A DNA stretch of 20,592 nucleotides from the NCBI GenBank assembly GCA_033557675.1, contig JAWQRM010000664.1, forward strand, positions 1 through 20,592. Reading direction: 5' to 3'. Positions 1 through 9,268 of this stretch are shown in pieces. This stretch comes from Coptodactyla brooksi. Taxonomy: Eukaryota > Arthropoda > Insecta > Coleoptera > Scarabaeidae. Within the stretch, counting starts at the first letter, position 1. Every line of letters starts with the position of its first letter. The position numbers were made by a program, and so were the translations under genes. Below the pieces are notes generated by a model. The model was not told where the DNA came from. It was given only the letters and a program-made list of their open reading frames with translations, and did no database searches.

Positions 1-20
1 GTATGCAAGTAAAGAGTCTT

Positions 21-21
<1 letters not shown>

Positions 22-55
<34 letters not shown>
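22..55. repeat. (TA)n microsatellite
   Basis: An uninterrupted run of TA dinucleotides near the left edge. It is a simple repeat with no coding content. TA tracts are preferred landing sites for Tc1/mariner elements, but none is inserted here. Confidence 0.95.
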
Positions 56-58
<3 letters not shown>

Positions 59-275
59 GAAAACTTGCAGGATGACCACAACCAACTTTATCATTTTTTA
101 ATCCGATCTAAAAAATTGTAGACCATATTTTGTGTTATTTTAATATAATCATGACGTATAAAAATGTGTAGGCATGCTTTGAGACCACGTTGAGACCATA
201 TTTTATAATTTTTAACGAGCTACTTTCGAAGAAAGAAAATTCTAAACCTTAACGGTCGGTCGGAACTCACAAAGA

Positions 276-330
276 ACGGGCATTTTTTTGCTTTCATCGC
301 CTATTGTGACGAAAGCAAAAAAATGCCCGT
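276..330. repeat. Perfect 20-bp-arm inverted repeat (hairpin)
   Basis: Arms 276-295 and 311-330 are exact reverse complements over 20 bases, separated by a 15-base loop. The left arm reads ACGGGCATTTTTTTGCTTTC. Perfect pairing inside otherwise decayed sequence suggests a recent origin or selection. It may be the core of a small fold-back element or a foldable transcript; nothing in the sequence decides which. Confidence 0.85.
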
Positions 331-892
331 AGCAAAAAAATTTTAGCTGCAGGTAAGCGGCTGATCACAAGAAATTGCGCTTTTCGTGTGACATCAAGAA
401 ATGAATGCCTATTGTAACGTCGCCTTTTTCAATTTTTACCGTGGGGTACTTTCGCAAATACAAGCTTTCAAATACAGGGCTCAATATTTTTGAATCTAAT
501 AATAGAATTTTCACAAAAATTTGATAGCTTTTCATTTATTCTTTTCAGGTGAGTACAAAAAATTTATGATTTTATGAAAAATCATAATTGTCATCAGTGT
601 GTAAGGTTCTTGGTCTGCCTCTTGTTCTCCGGATCCATCATTCAGCTCCGTTCATCTACCTGCAAATGTTTTGTACCAAACGCTGACTTCGTTTAAGGCT
701 TAAACCAATCGGCTCATAACAGGGTGCCTACTAAGAATATAGGTCCTTAAAGTTACTTTTACTTTGAGATCTATTATAGTAAAACACTATTTTCAGAAAA
801 TTGCATTAAATCGGTGTTCTGAATCATAATAAATAAGTTTTATTGCAAAGTATAAAATGTACTGTGAGACTACAGTAAAATAATAAATTGTA

Positions 893-947
893 ACATCTAC
901 GTACACAGGTCTATTGTCGTACGGGTAGTACGACTGTGTATAGATGA
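893..947. repeat. Imperfect long hairpin with CpG-containing core
   Basis: The inner stem pairs GTCGTAC (916-922) with GTACGAC (928-934) around a GGGTA loop. Further out TACACA faces TGTGTA and CATCTA faces TAGATG, with unpaired bases between. Function unknown. Confidence 0.6.
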
Positions 948-1681
948 CTGTCAAGTTCTATAGCTTCTAAATAAGATTTGTCTACGTACTTTATGCGTTA
1001 ATGAATGCTAACTACTGTTTTCATTTCTACATTTACAAAGCTCATTTGCATCTAACTTGTGTCAACGTTTAGCTTTATGGCTACTCAAAGAAGTAATGCT
1101 ATTCATACCGTGCATTTCTCGTGTTGTGTAGAACTTGCTTTCTACTGCATACCCACAGTTTACTCGGAACACCTACGCGCTTCATTGCGTGGTGTTTGTA
1201 GCGGTATTGTAGAAGTTATAGTTCTTCAAGTTAATTCCAAATATAATCCTGACGGGAAAGCGAAGCCAAAGCCAAACGGTGCGTTCATCCGGACAACGTT
1301 GTTGGGTGAGTGGGCTGGTGTACAGGTATATCTTAAGAGCACTATTACTGCGTCCACAAAGAAAAGTGTGCGTTGATAATTTATGTAATATACATGAAGT
1401 TTAAAGTTACTGTTCAATGTTGGTAACATTTTGTCAGGTGTTTACGTTCGTGGTAGTGGTCTGTAATGGTACCGTAGGTCGTGTGCGTTGCTACAAATTC
1501 AAATACTGAGTGCTCTACCATAAGTACGGTTGTTGGTCAATTGATCCTTACAGATAGAAATTGTTGGTACAAACAACCGATTTTAACGACTTAAGGGTTG
1601 TTTTAACTGATGGTGCTATGGATTACAGAAATTTTAGTTTGACGACTGCTCTGTGACATTTACAATTAAATAAAATAAATG

Positions 1682-2503
1682 ACAATCTTAATTACGGACG
1701 GGTTAAACCTATCTGGACGGCCCCTCTACCTGCTTTCAGTTTTATTGGTTAAAGGATCAGCTTTATTGCCAAAAAGGTCTCCCTATTGTTATGACCGAAT
1801 CGATTACCTAAACTGCGAGGAAGTTTATGATGGGCCGCTCAAATAGTTTAAAGGACAATTTATTTTCTTTCGTGTTATTTACAAACTTTTAAATTGAATT
1901 TTCGTAAAATTTAGTCAAAAATCAGCCGCCCCCGGATGGTGACTTCTGTTCTGATGAAAACCCCGAATTCTGCCACCTGCAGAAGCATGTTTTCTTTTCC
2001 AGCTACTTAAGATAGTTCGAAAAATTGTTGGAACCTTGCACTACAACAATTTCCTCGTATACCAAAAGCGGCCAGAGAAGGCATTGTTATCGTAATTAAG
2101 CCTTTTTTTATACACAAGCTATTATAGAAAAAGGTTGTTAATTATATACAAGCTACTATATAGAAATAATTAACTGCATTAATGAAATCATCGAATAATT
2201 CGCTATTCGAAGAGAACATATTTCTCTATACGTATTCCCCAAAATACGTTATTCGCGAATTATTAACGCACCGACAAGAACATAAATAGTTCAATGTTGA
2301 ATGTACACTGCCCAAACTGGAAATGTCCTTTAAACTATTTGAGTCGCTCATCATAAACTATCTTGCAGATTAGATAGCCCCTTCAATTATAACAATAGAG
2401 ATACCTTTTTGGAGCAATAAAACTGATCCTTTAACCAATAAAACTGAAAGCAGGTGGATGGGATCCAAATAGGTTTAACCCATCAATTAGTATCCATAAT
2501 TGT
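1682..2503. mobile_element. Non-autonomous fold-back DNA element with ~180-bp terminal inverted repeats
   Basis: The left arm (about 1682-1861) and right arm (about 2321-2503) are diverged reverse complements. The best conserved stretches are GGGTTAAACCTAT near the outer end, a central block containing TTTTATTGGTTAAAGGATCA, and CAAATAGTTTAAAGGAC at the inner end. The roughly 460-bp interior has no coding frame but holds smaller inverted repeats: AAATTGTTG/CAACAATTT (2022-2030/2044-2052) and an AATAATTCGC/GCGAATTATT pair at about 2196-2264. Long arms with an empty centre are typical of fold-back or MITE-like non-autonomous transposons. I could not find a clean target duplication, so the superfamily is open and the outer limits may be off by about 20 bp. 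Confidence 0.75.
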
Positions 2504-3639
2504 GAAACAAATTTGCATGCAGTACAATATATTGAAGGCCGCTATTTAAAGAAACGATCAAAAACGAGGAACTTATATCCCACATGCAATACAGACATGC
2601 TTTACCCAAAAGAGAAATTATAGCCACCCGTTTCTTAAGTAAAGTGGTCCCCGAAAAAAATTTCTCTTTGCAAATTTATACATTTTGAAGATAATAGAAG
2701 CATGATCTCTGCGGATAAAATTACGAGAATTAACAATGTGAACCATGCGAAAGTCAATATGGATTCATTTAAAACTTCTACACGTACACTAGTAAAAATA
2801 TAGATTATGGTTAAAATTATCCGTAATATAAAATTGCAACGAGCATCGTCCATGAACCCTTCTCATAACCTATTACTTGAATATGACTTACTTATACCAG
2901 GAGTAAAGAGTACAGTAATATATATTACCAGTTATACATTATATTATATAACTGGTACAACAGAACAGTTTTCAAACAAACAAGCTATGTAACCGGAAGT
3001 AATTTTTGATTATGGTAAAAATAGTAAGCTGTGTTGACAAACTTAACGCAACAATTGCATCACACACATTTGCAGAGAGAAGGATGAAGAAGTACTACAA
3101 GAAAATATTCCTTCAGCTCATGGATGCTATGCATTTGAACTCACCTATAATGTATAAATTTTATACATATACATTATATTGTTTTATACTATAAAACAAT
3201 AAAAGAAAACAAAGTCGATTATATTCTTTAGTCGAATGTGTTGCTCCAATTATTGAGGTATATACATTCAACAAATGCACACTTTGAAACCTGGCCAAAT
3301 AATTGAGAGTGCTCTGCAGAACGTGCAGATTACATCTGACGTCATTTTCTCAATTTCATACCAGCTACATCATCAAAAGTAAATCCACTTCGAAGATATA
3401 CCGTCTATTCAAAAAGTTGAGTTCGTAAGGAATCTCAGCAAAGGTTGCTAAGTTTTTTAAATAAAATATAAAGCGTCATCGTTTTACATTAATTTCATTG
3501 TTGAATAGATGACAGGAATACTTTTGAAACTAATTTGTAATAGCGGTTTGCTCAGTATACTTTTTATCACAACCGTTACTACTTACTTAAAATAATTCGT
3601 TAAAACATTCTTAGGTAATTCAACAGATAAAATGAATAT
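2504..3639. other. No confident gene; short hydrophobic open frame only
   Basis: A 72-codon minus-strand frame (2853-2635) encodes two hydrophobic stretches rich in I, L and V, loosely like membrane helices, and a 62-codon plus frame lies at 3006-3194. Neither has a recognisable motif, and AT-rich non-coding DNA gives such hydrophobic frames by chance. A receptor exon relic cannot be excluded but is not supported. A palindrome at 2926-2957 is listed separately. Confidence 0.45.
2926..2957. repeat. 11-bp-arm palindrome
   Basis: TACCAGTTATA (2926-2936) is exactly complementary to TATAACTGGTA (2947-2957) with a 10-base AT spacer. It resembles the hairpins often seen in small transposon relics, but no larger element around it is apparent. 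Confidence 0.8.
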
Positions 3640-3735
3640 GTTGAAAAAAGTGGAAAATACGAAGTAAGTTGAAATGACTGATAAAACGTATATTGGGCAG
3701 ACTAGAAGATCACAGCTCACCTAAAATACAGTCGA
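3640..3735 (+). mobile_element. Remnant of a GIY-YIG endonuclease domain, probably from a Penelope-like retroelement
   Basis: Read on the plus strand with two small breaks, this short piece gives a KYEVS-x-ND segment followed by DKTYIGQTRRS. The GIY-YIG nuclease of Penelope-like elements typically opens with a G-x-Y-x-V-x-C-x-x-C pattern followed by x-YIGQT-R. Here the first cysteine codon is TGA, about two bases are missing at the second, and a stop follows within five codons of YIGQT. No reverse transcriptase is seen upstream and the downstream sequence is not readable as protein, so this is at best a small dead fragment. The assignment rests on a short motif and is tentative. Confidence 0.4.
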
Positions 3736-4640
3736 ACGGAATAATCTTGTGTAGTTAATTCATTTAACAGCATCTACAGCAACAGTATAGATAACTTAAA
3801 ATTACTCAGAAATGTATTCAACAATAGATTCTTCGACGCATTGGAAAGTTCAGAAATTATTAAATGGTTGAATATGTTTAATAGATACAGACAGTTAATA
3901 CCGCTTAGCTCATTGCATAGCTGAATATAGTAGGTATGGTAGAATTAATGATACGATTGGACGGGTTGAAACGCTTCTAGTAGATTATGTCGAAGAAATT
4001 AAGAAGCAATTAGTCAGCGCCTGTTTAGAATAAATAACAATGTATGTAGGTTAGTATTCACTTTTTGATCGCTGCTGACTTGGTTATCGAACTCTCCAAA
4101 TCCAGATATAACATTTCGTATCCATACTAAAACGAATAATGCAGAAAATATCTGTGCAATCATGTTAATAATACAATCATGTTAATAAATTGGTAAGAAA
4201 ACAAACGCATACTATCTGGTTCCCATAAGTTAAATTTACACACCCACCGCGTTGTTTTGAAGTTACCAAGTATCAAGACGAATGGTTACTTCAATTTAGA
4301 GAGTTAATTCCTAAGAAAGTTTTTAATTTTGGGTATTTTATATCGAAGAATGGTTATATTACATTTTAGTAGTGATTGTCCACAAATGAATTAATGATGC
4401 CTTTTTTATTTAGGTTGGTAAATTAAGTTATGGGTAAATTACAGGTAAGTCCCTCGAAGATGCAGATCATAAGAACCAATTTATTAATTACCTCAACAAC
4501 CCGGTGATTTTTTGCCTCAATAGATATTAATTTAACACAATGACTGGTGGAATCTCATGTCATATTTCGAGGGCAGGCCTCTTGGTTCACTTTCTCCAGT
4601 CTCTTTGGTTGTTGTTCTTCGCCCACGGGTTACATATATT
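3736..4640. other. Non-coding stretch, nothing recognised
   Basis: AT-rich sequence with stops in all frames and no clear repeat. It may include further decayed retroelement from the GIY-YIG fragment to its left, but I could not read any more of that domain. Confidence 0.4.
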
Positions 4641-5110
4641 TTGCTGGCTACATATATCAGAACGCTAGAGAAGCAGATCTAGTCCCGCTCTAGCGTGATC
4701 GTTTTGCCACGGGGATCAACTCTCAATTAACCTTATCGAATTCGCAGTCCCTAGAGCCGCCCATGATGTGCACGTTCCTGCTACCTAGTTTAACGGTAAC
4801 TGCTGCATGGACGTTAGAGGGTCTTTTTATGAACGGCTCGAAATAGGCTTATTATATATACGACCAAGTTGTTTCATTAGCGTAATTGGCGGGTTTAACG
4901 CATCGAATTACTGGGCTACTCATACCCAACTATTACATTGACAGTATATTATATTACATCCGTCTATGGGCGCAGTGGCGCATCCTTCGGGTGCGTTCCC
5001 TCTTAATTAGGGAAGTAACGCTCCCATGTATTATCGCTTCGTTTAGGTACTAATAGATTTTCTTTTTGCTAAAAAGAATTGTCCGCCTATTATTGAATAG
5101 GTTCTCTAGA
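4641..5110. other. GC-richer block with a cluster of stem-loops
   Basis: This block is less AT-rich than its surroundings and holds four stem-loops: CGCTAGAG/CTCTAGCG (4663-4670/4688-4695), a hairpin with a TTCG loop (4979-4995), GCGTT-CCCT against AGGG-x4-AACGC (4993-5021), and CCTATT/AATAGG with a 4-base loop (5086-5101). The second and third share bases, so they would be mutually exclusive folds. There is no open frame and no match to a structured RNA family that I recognise. It could be the non-coding part of a transposon or a structured transcript. Confidence 0.4.
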
Positions 5111-5407
5111 TCTAATAACAGGCTTATAACAAGCTGGTAACGACTAGGTACTACTTCTTTATAATAATAAACTATTGTTTTTTCATATTATGAAACCAAC
5201 AAACCCAAATATTACAATATAGTCTTGGACTTAAATGCAATTAGGAAGTTTATGTCATTATATTCAAACAGCAATTTATTAGAATATTTTAGGTAAACAG
5301 GTTAACTCCTGTCTCGATGAGGTTCAATTTGTCATTTGATAAATTTTTCTTAAATTTAGTGATTTAGTGATTTAACACACACAATATAATGTTGTGTGTT
5401 TTTATTG

Positions 5408-5632
5408 TAAAACGGATATCCCGTTTTAGCCACCTGCACTGTCCTTGACCGAAAATAACAGCAGTTGTAATATGTCAGATGCAAAACTTCCTACCTCCTT
5501 CCTTCCTTCCTACCTTTTCCTGTTTATATAAGGCGATTTTTGTTGTTGAAGTACGAAATTGTGCAAATAAATTAGAATTTATTCTGCTTCGTCCAATTTT
5601 TGTCAATACTTGGATAAAGATACGTGGTATAC
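5408..5632 (+). promoter_or_regulatory. Possible solo LTR or promoter-like segment
   Basis: The segment starts TGTAAAACGG and ends TATACA, matching the TG...CA ends of an LTR. It contains a good TATA box (TATATAAGG at about 5524), then an AATAAA signal about 40 bp further on, the order expected for U3-R-U5. A CCTT-rich stretch precedes the TATA box. Against it, no target-site duplication is visible, there is no primer-binding site and no second LTR. It may only be a chance promoter-like arrangement. Confidence 0.3.
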
Positions 5633-5640
5633 ACCTAGGT

Positions 5641-6186
5641 AAAAATTATGGTAATTAACCAGCAGTATTGTTAAGTGCCAATTTTTCCCGAACAAGATAC
5701 ATCTTAAGTTTGTGAGAAAAAGAACTGACTAATGATAATTACTTCAACATCGTTTCAATTAAAGAGTTCAAATTTGGCAAGAATATATAGATCTGTTCTA
5801 GGACAAATTGCATAAAATATCACAAATGCTTTAAAAGAATGCTCTTGGGTGATCAACTTCTTCAATTCTTGAAGAGATTTTTGAAGAAGTACACTTGTCT
5901 AGCGGTATATGAAATATTTTGCATTTAAATCATTAATAAGGTTCATGCTTATTGGCAGTAATACATGGCGCTAACATTAAAATAGAAGACGAGATATGAC
6001 GGAACCTATACTACAGTATGTAAATATAATTTACGTGCACTTACTTTTTGTTCATAACTTAGTTAGTACTGCACCGATCCGGGTGAAATTTTGATGGCGA
6101 TTATATATTATGTCTTCACATTTGTATATAAAATTTCAGACCAATATCCCCCGTTTTGTGCTCTTAGAAAAGCAGCGAGGCATGGT
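5641..6186. other. Non-coding stretch before the Tc1-like relics
   Basis: No coding frame. The part at about 6050-6180 reads like repeat sequence (GTTCATAACTTAGTTAG, then TGCACCGATCCGG, then AAAATTTCAGACC), but I cannot place it in a family. It lies directly downstream, in the sense of transcription, of the minus-strand transposase relic. Confidence 0.35.
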
Positions 6187-6447
6187 TCAGAGGTCGTGGC
6201 AGTAATTCATTAGACCATCGGGATCGTCCAAATTGAACCTCTTTTCCTCCGGCCAAACAATCTTTAAAATAACAAACAAATCGACTCGGCGGCGCTCATG
6301 ATCACTTTTAAGTGTGGGAGCTTTGTTCATTTCTTCGTAGCGTAAGTTTGGCTCCTCATGGAGCACATTCCAAACGGTCATATGAGACACATTAGGCGCC
6401 AATATCCTTTGCATAGGCTTTTGAATGCAGTATGTCAGTTTTATCAT
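6187..6447 (-). pseudogene. Tc1-like transposase fragment (middle part)
   Basis: An 86-codon minus-strand frame gives a Tc1-type transposase middle section. An HMTVWNVLHEEPNLRY helix typical of the end of the DNA-binding part comes first, then a KAPTLKSDHERRR linker, then EEKRFNLDDPDG, the block that holds the first catalytic residue in this family. The usual SDEK is PEEK here, so the catalytic aspartate is lost, and about 10 residues before it are missing. The frame stops just after HDL. N-terminal and C-terminal parts are absent. It is a dead fragment lying head-to-head with the plus-strand relic at 6478-6905. Confidence 0.8.
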
Positions 6448-6477
6448 TAAAACTTAGAAAAAACGTTTCTTGTTTTA

Positions 6478-6905
6478 AGGATTATTAGGTCGGACGAACA
6501 GAAGTTCAATTTGGATAGTTCCGATTGTCTAGCGAATTACTGGCACCACCTGCAACCCGAGCCTCACTACCTTTTTTAACGCAATTTTGGTGGTGGTTGT
6601 GTTACGATATAGGTAGCTTTTTCGGCAATGCCTCCGCTCACGCCTCTGTGAGCACGAAGAAGTGGCTTTCGGATCACAAAATTCTGGTTTAGGCAAGGCC
6701 TGCTTGCTCGCCGGACCTTAATCTGATAGAAAACTTACGGGGGCTGCTCGTTCGCGATGACTATCGTGATTGCTATCAATTCGCCACCACTGTTCAGCTG
6801 AGAAAGGCTATTCAAAAAGCCTGGGAGTACGTCACGATACAGCAGCACATGAAACTGGTGGATTCGCTTCTTATACGAATTAATCTGTTGATCAAAAGTT
6901 GTTAA
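6478..6905 (+). pseudogene. Tc1-like transposase fragment (catalytic core to C terminus), DD34E type
   Basis: On the plus strand the piece starts at SDEQKFNLD (first catalytic aspartate codon at 6493), runs to YWHHLQPEP, meets a TAA at 6577, then reads RNFGGGCVTI before another stop. A deletion of roughly 60 codons then joins directly to NASAHASVSTKKWL, removing the second catalytic aspartate that precedes NAS in this family. After another stop it continues through the SPDLN-x-IEN block, where the glutamate marks a Tc1-type DD34E triad, to the natural C terminus and a TAA at 6903-6905. It overlaps the minus-strand relic in content (both carry the FNLD block), so these are two separate copies and not one inverted gene. 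Confidence 0.8.
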
Positions 6906-7104
6906 ATTTGTTATGTGGACGTAAATCGCAAATTGTATGCAGAAGACAATCTTCATTCCAAATGTAACCTCAAATACGGTTTTGAGTTACGTGTCCATAT
7001 ATACAGTGTGGAAATTCAGTAACGAATAAATTCGATAATTCTGAATTCTCGGGAAACTCAGTTTGGGAAAAAAATTTCCGAACTGAGTGTAACGATTTAA
7101 ATTA
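6906..7104. other. Junk between transposons, with a Tc1-like terminus and a hairpin
   Basis: After the Tc1-like relic comes a TA at 7002-7003 followed by CAGTGTGGAAATTCAG, which looks like the 5' end of a Tc1/mariner element. About 50 bp further is a hairpin, ACTCAGTTTGGGAAA (7056-7070) against TTTCCGAACTGAGT (7075-7088). The presumed element is cut off at about 7104 by element A. Family unknown. Confidence 0.4.
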
Positions 7105-7139
7105 GGGCATGTGTCCTTAAATGATTTTCAGATTTGTTT

Positions 7140-7345
7140 GTCAATTATTTTGTGAGTAATGACGTCATCAATTTTTGTTAATGACTATCTATAAATTTTA
7201 TTCTTTATTTCGGTTTTTTAAATCTTTTTTCAACAACGTATGATTTTGAATAGGTTACATTTGAAAAAAATTGAAAAAAATGGCTCTAAAGTTTAAATCC
7301 ATCAAATCAACAGAATAATGTAGTCACCGGGATTTGAAACAGAAG
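7140..7345 (+). repeat. Left TIR of element A (inner part)
   Basis: It matches the reverse complement of 8705-8905 with small indels. Shared landmarks are TGACGTCATCAAT, ATAAATTTTATTCTTTATTTC, TTTTGAATAGGTTACATTTG and AACAGAATAATGTAGTCACC. The outer part, 7105-7139, has no partner because the right end is truncated. Confidence 0.85.
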
Positions 7346-7483
7346 ACAGTTACAATCACTGTTTGACTTTAACAGACGTTGTAAATGCTGCAATAAAAGT
7401 ACGTCTTTGTATTCTTAGCAAACAGTACTAACTGAATACATTATTAATTAATTTATTATCAGTATTATCTAATCTCGTACGTA

Positions 7484-8566
7484 ATGGCACCGTTGACCAA
7501 AAAACAATGAATTGAAGTTGTAATGATGATTGGGTATGGCGACCGAGTTAGAACGCATCAAGAGGTGTGTCGATTTTTCGACGAGAAATACCCTGAACAG
7601 CAAATAAGCCAATCAACGGTTAGTAGAATAGAAACTAAATTTAGAAAACATGGTACTGCAGACGATCTTCTAAAGGCTGGGCGCCCAGTTGTAACTTTAA
7701 CAGAAAATGTGCAACTTGATGTTTTATTGGAAATCGAAGATAATCTACATTTATCTACTAGATTCATCGCCTTAAACCACAATATCAGCTATACTTTAGC
7801 ACTTAAACTTCTTAAAATGCAGAAATTTCATCCATACAAGATAAAATTGATCCCATAAATTGTCAGAGGATGACTCAGATCGCAGACAAGAATTTTGTAA
7901 ACAAATAATGGAAATTTGTAATCACGACCCGATCTTCCCCCGTCGTATAGTATTTTCTGATGAAGAAACATTTTCTTTAAGAGGAACTGTCAATAGACAA
8001 AATTGTAGATATTGGGCTAGGGAAAATGTCCAATGGATGAAAGTAGCCCACACCCAGTATCCCCAAAACGTAACGTGTGGACCGGAATAATCAGTGACAG
8101 AATTTTACGGCCTTTCCTTTTCGAAAATAATTTAACTGGGGAAAGATAGCAAGAACTTTTACAATTCGAATTAATGCATGCATTAGCAGAGTTATTTCCG
8201 AACGCAAACGACCCCGACGTGCCAAACAATAATATTTGGTTGCAACAAGACGGTGCTCAACCACACTATTCTGTTAATGTACGATGCTTTTTGGATCAAA
8301 TGTCTCCAGGGAGGTGGGTAAGAAAAAGGAGGCCCGTTGAATGGCCGGCTAGGTCCCCTGATCTAACGCCCCTGGACTTTTTCCTATGGGGGCACTTAAG
8401 AGCAAGGTATACAAAACTCGGCCTAACGATTTAGAAGACCTCAATAAAAAAAATTCGACATGATTACACCTTAATAACGCTTCAATCTATTTAGAATGTG
8501 ATTACTGAATTTTATAACCGTATTGGGTATTGCCAGTTGGTACAGGGTCGTCAGTTTGAGTATTAA
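7484..8566 (+). pseudogene. Transposase of element A, DD41D-type, decayed
   Basis: A DDE transposase of the Tc1/mariner superfamily, about 350 codons before decay. The natural start is the ATG at 7484 (MAPLTKKQ); codon 9 is TGA (7508), a likely CGA to TGA change. A helix-turn-helix region with QISQSTVSRI follows. The first catalytic aspartate is in VFSDEETFS (codon 7959), the second in LQQDGAQPH (8249) and the third in SPDLTPLDFFLWG (8375), 41 residues after the second. The copy is broken by frameshifts at about 7855, 8075, 8397 and 8445, a TAG at 8147 and a TAG at about 8502. It ends with QLVQGRQFEY and a TAA at 8564-8566. All three aspartate codons survive, but the reading frame does not. 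Confidence 0.88.
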
Positions 8567-8704
8567 CTTTTATTGTCTGAAAACTGTTATTTAATGACTT
8601 TTGTTGTTTTTACATTAATGATACATTAATATACGTTTGATACATTAATTTTAAATTTCTGTTTTAGTTTTCCACAACAAATAAATGTAATACCGTTATC
8701 GATT

Positions 8705-8905
8705 TTTGTTCTAAATCCAGGTGACTACATTATTCTGTTAATTTGATTGATTTAAAATTTAAAGTCTTTTTTTACATTTTTTTCAAATGTAACCTGTTCA
8801 AAATCATATATTTTTCAAAACATATTAAAAAACTCCACCGAAATAAAGAATAAAATTTATAGGCTACCATTAAAAAAATATTGATGACGTCATAACTAAA
8901 AAAGT
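8705..8905 (+). repeat. Right TIR of element A (inner part)
   Basis: Reverse-complement partner of 7140-7345. Similarity fades between the TGACGTCAT block at about 8884-8892 and about 8905, where sequence belonging to element C begins. Confidence 0.85.
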
Positions 8906-8912
8906 TAAAAAA

Positions 8913-9245
8913 GTTTTATGAAAAAAAGTTTCAGATAAAAGTTGTTCGGTGAAACGGGGGCAGGTCATAAAGATAGTTACTTTTAGCCAAAACATTATGT
9001 CAAGGTCATTTCTAGAACTTTCTTTTTTCAAATGACAAACCTATATTTTTTACAGATCTTTGTAAACCTTTAACAAATAAACATTTTTATTCGAACGGTT
9101 TTTTATTACATATTTTGCTGTATTACACATTTCCTTTAAAACTAATGTCAATTCTTCTATCTAGTCAAAAAAGATTACCTCTGTAAAAATAAAATGTTTC
9201 CTTAAAGAAAAATTTAAAAAATAGGAAAATTAATTTTGTTGAATG
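8913..9245 (-). repeat. Left TIR of element C
   Basis: Pairs with 10411-10735. Shared landmarks include AAAGTTGTTC, GATAGTTACTTTTAG, CAAACCTATATTTTT, ACAGATC-x-TTGTA, CTTCTATCTA-TCAA and AGGAAAATTAAT. Confidence 0.82.
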
Positions 9246-9268
9246 TTTAAAATTCTGATTTGAGAAAC

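Larger units (their letters stand above)
56..1681. other. Non-coding stretch, no gene recognised
   Basis: AT-rich sequence without a convincing coding region on either strand. The longest open frame (1059-1376, plus) opens with GTG rather than ATG and its product matches nothing I recognise. The only structure seen is two hairpins, at 276-330 and 893-947, listed separately. If the AQR gene to the right is intact, this may be intron. Confidence 0.6.
7105..8905 (+). mobile_element. Element A: Tc1/mariner-superfamily transposon with long TIRs, right end lost
   Basis: The element is defined by inverted arms of about 200 bp at 7140-7345 and 8705-8905 flanking a broken plus-strand transposase (7484-8566). 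The left end probably lies at the TA before GGGCATGTGTCC (7103-7104), since GGGTGTCC-like termini are common in this superfamily. The matching right terminus is missing: the right arm stops being recognisable about 35-50 bp short of where it should, and element C starts there. No target duplication can therefore be checked. Confidence 0.8.

Noticed and set aside
1059..1376. 105-codon plus-strand frame
   Set aside because: It opens with GTG, has no motif that I recognise, and an overlapping minus-strand frame (1429-1226) covers part of the same sequence. Treated as chance.
2635..2853. Minus-strand hydrophobic frame as a chemoreceptor exon
   Set aside because: Two hydrophobic stretches alone are not enough; no conserved receptor motif, no convincing splice sites and no neighbouring exons were found.
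4740..5110. Nuclear copy of mitochondrial rRNA
   Set aside because: A few words such as TTTTTATGAACGGCTCGA look faintly like insect 16S rRNA, but the surrounding order of conserved rRNA segments is missing.
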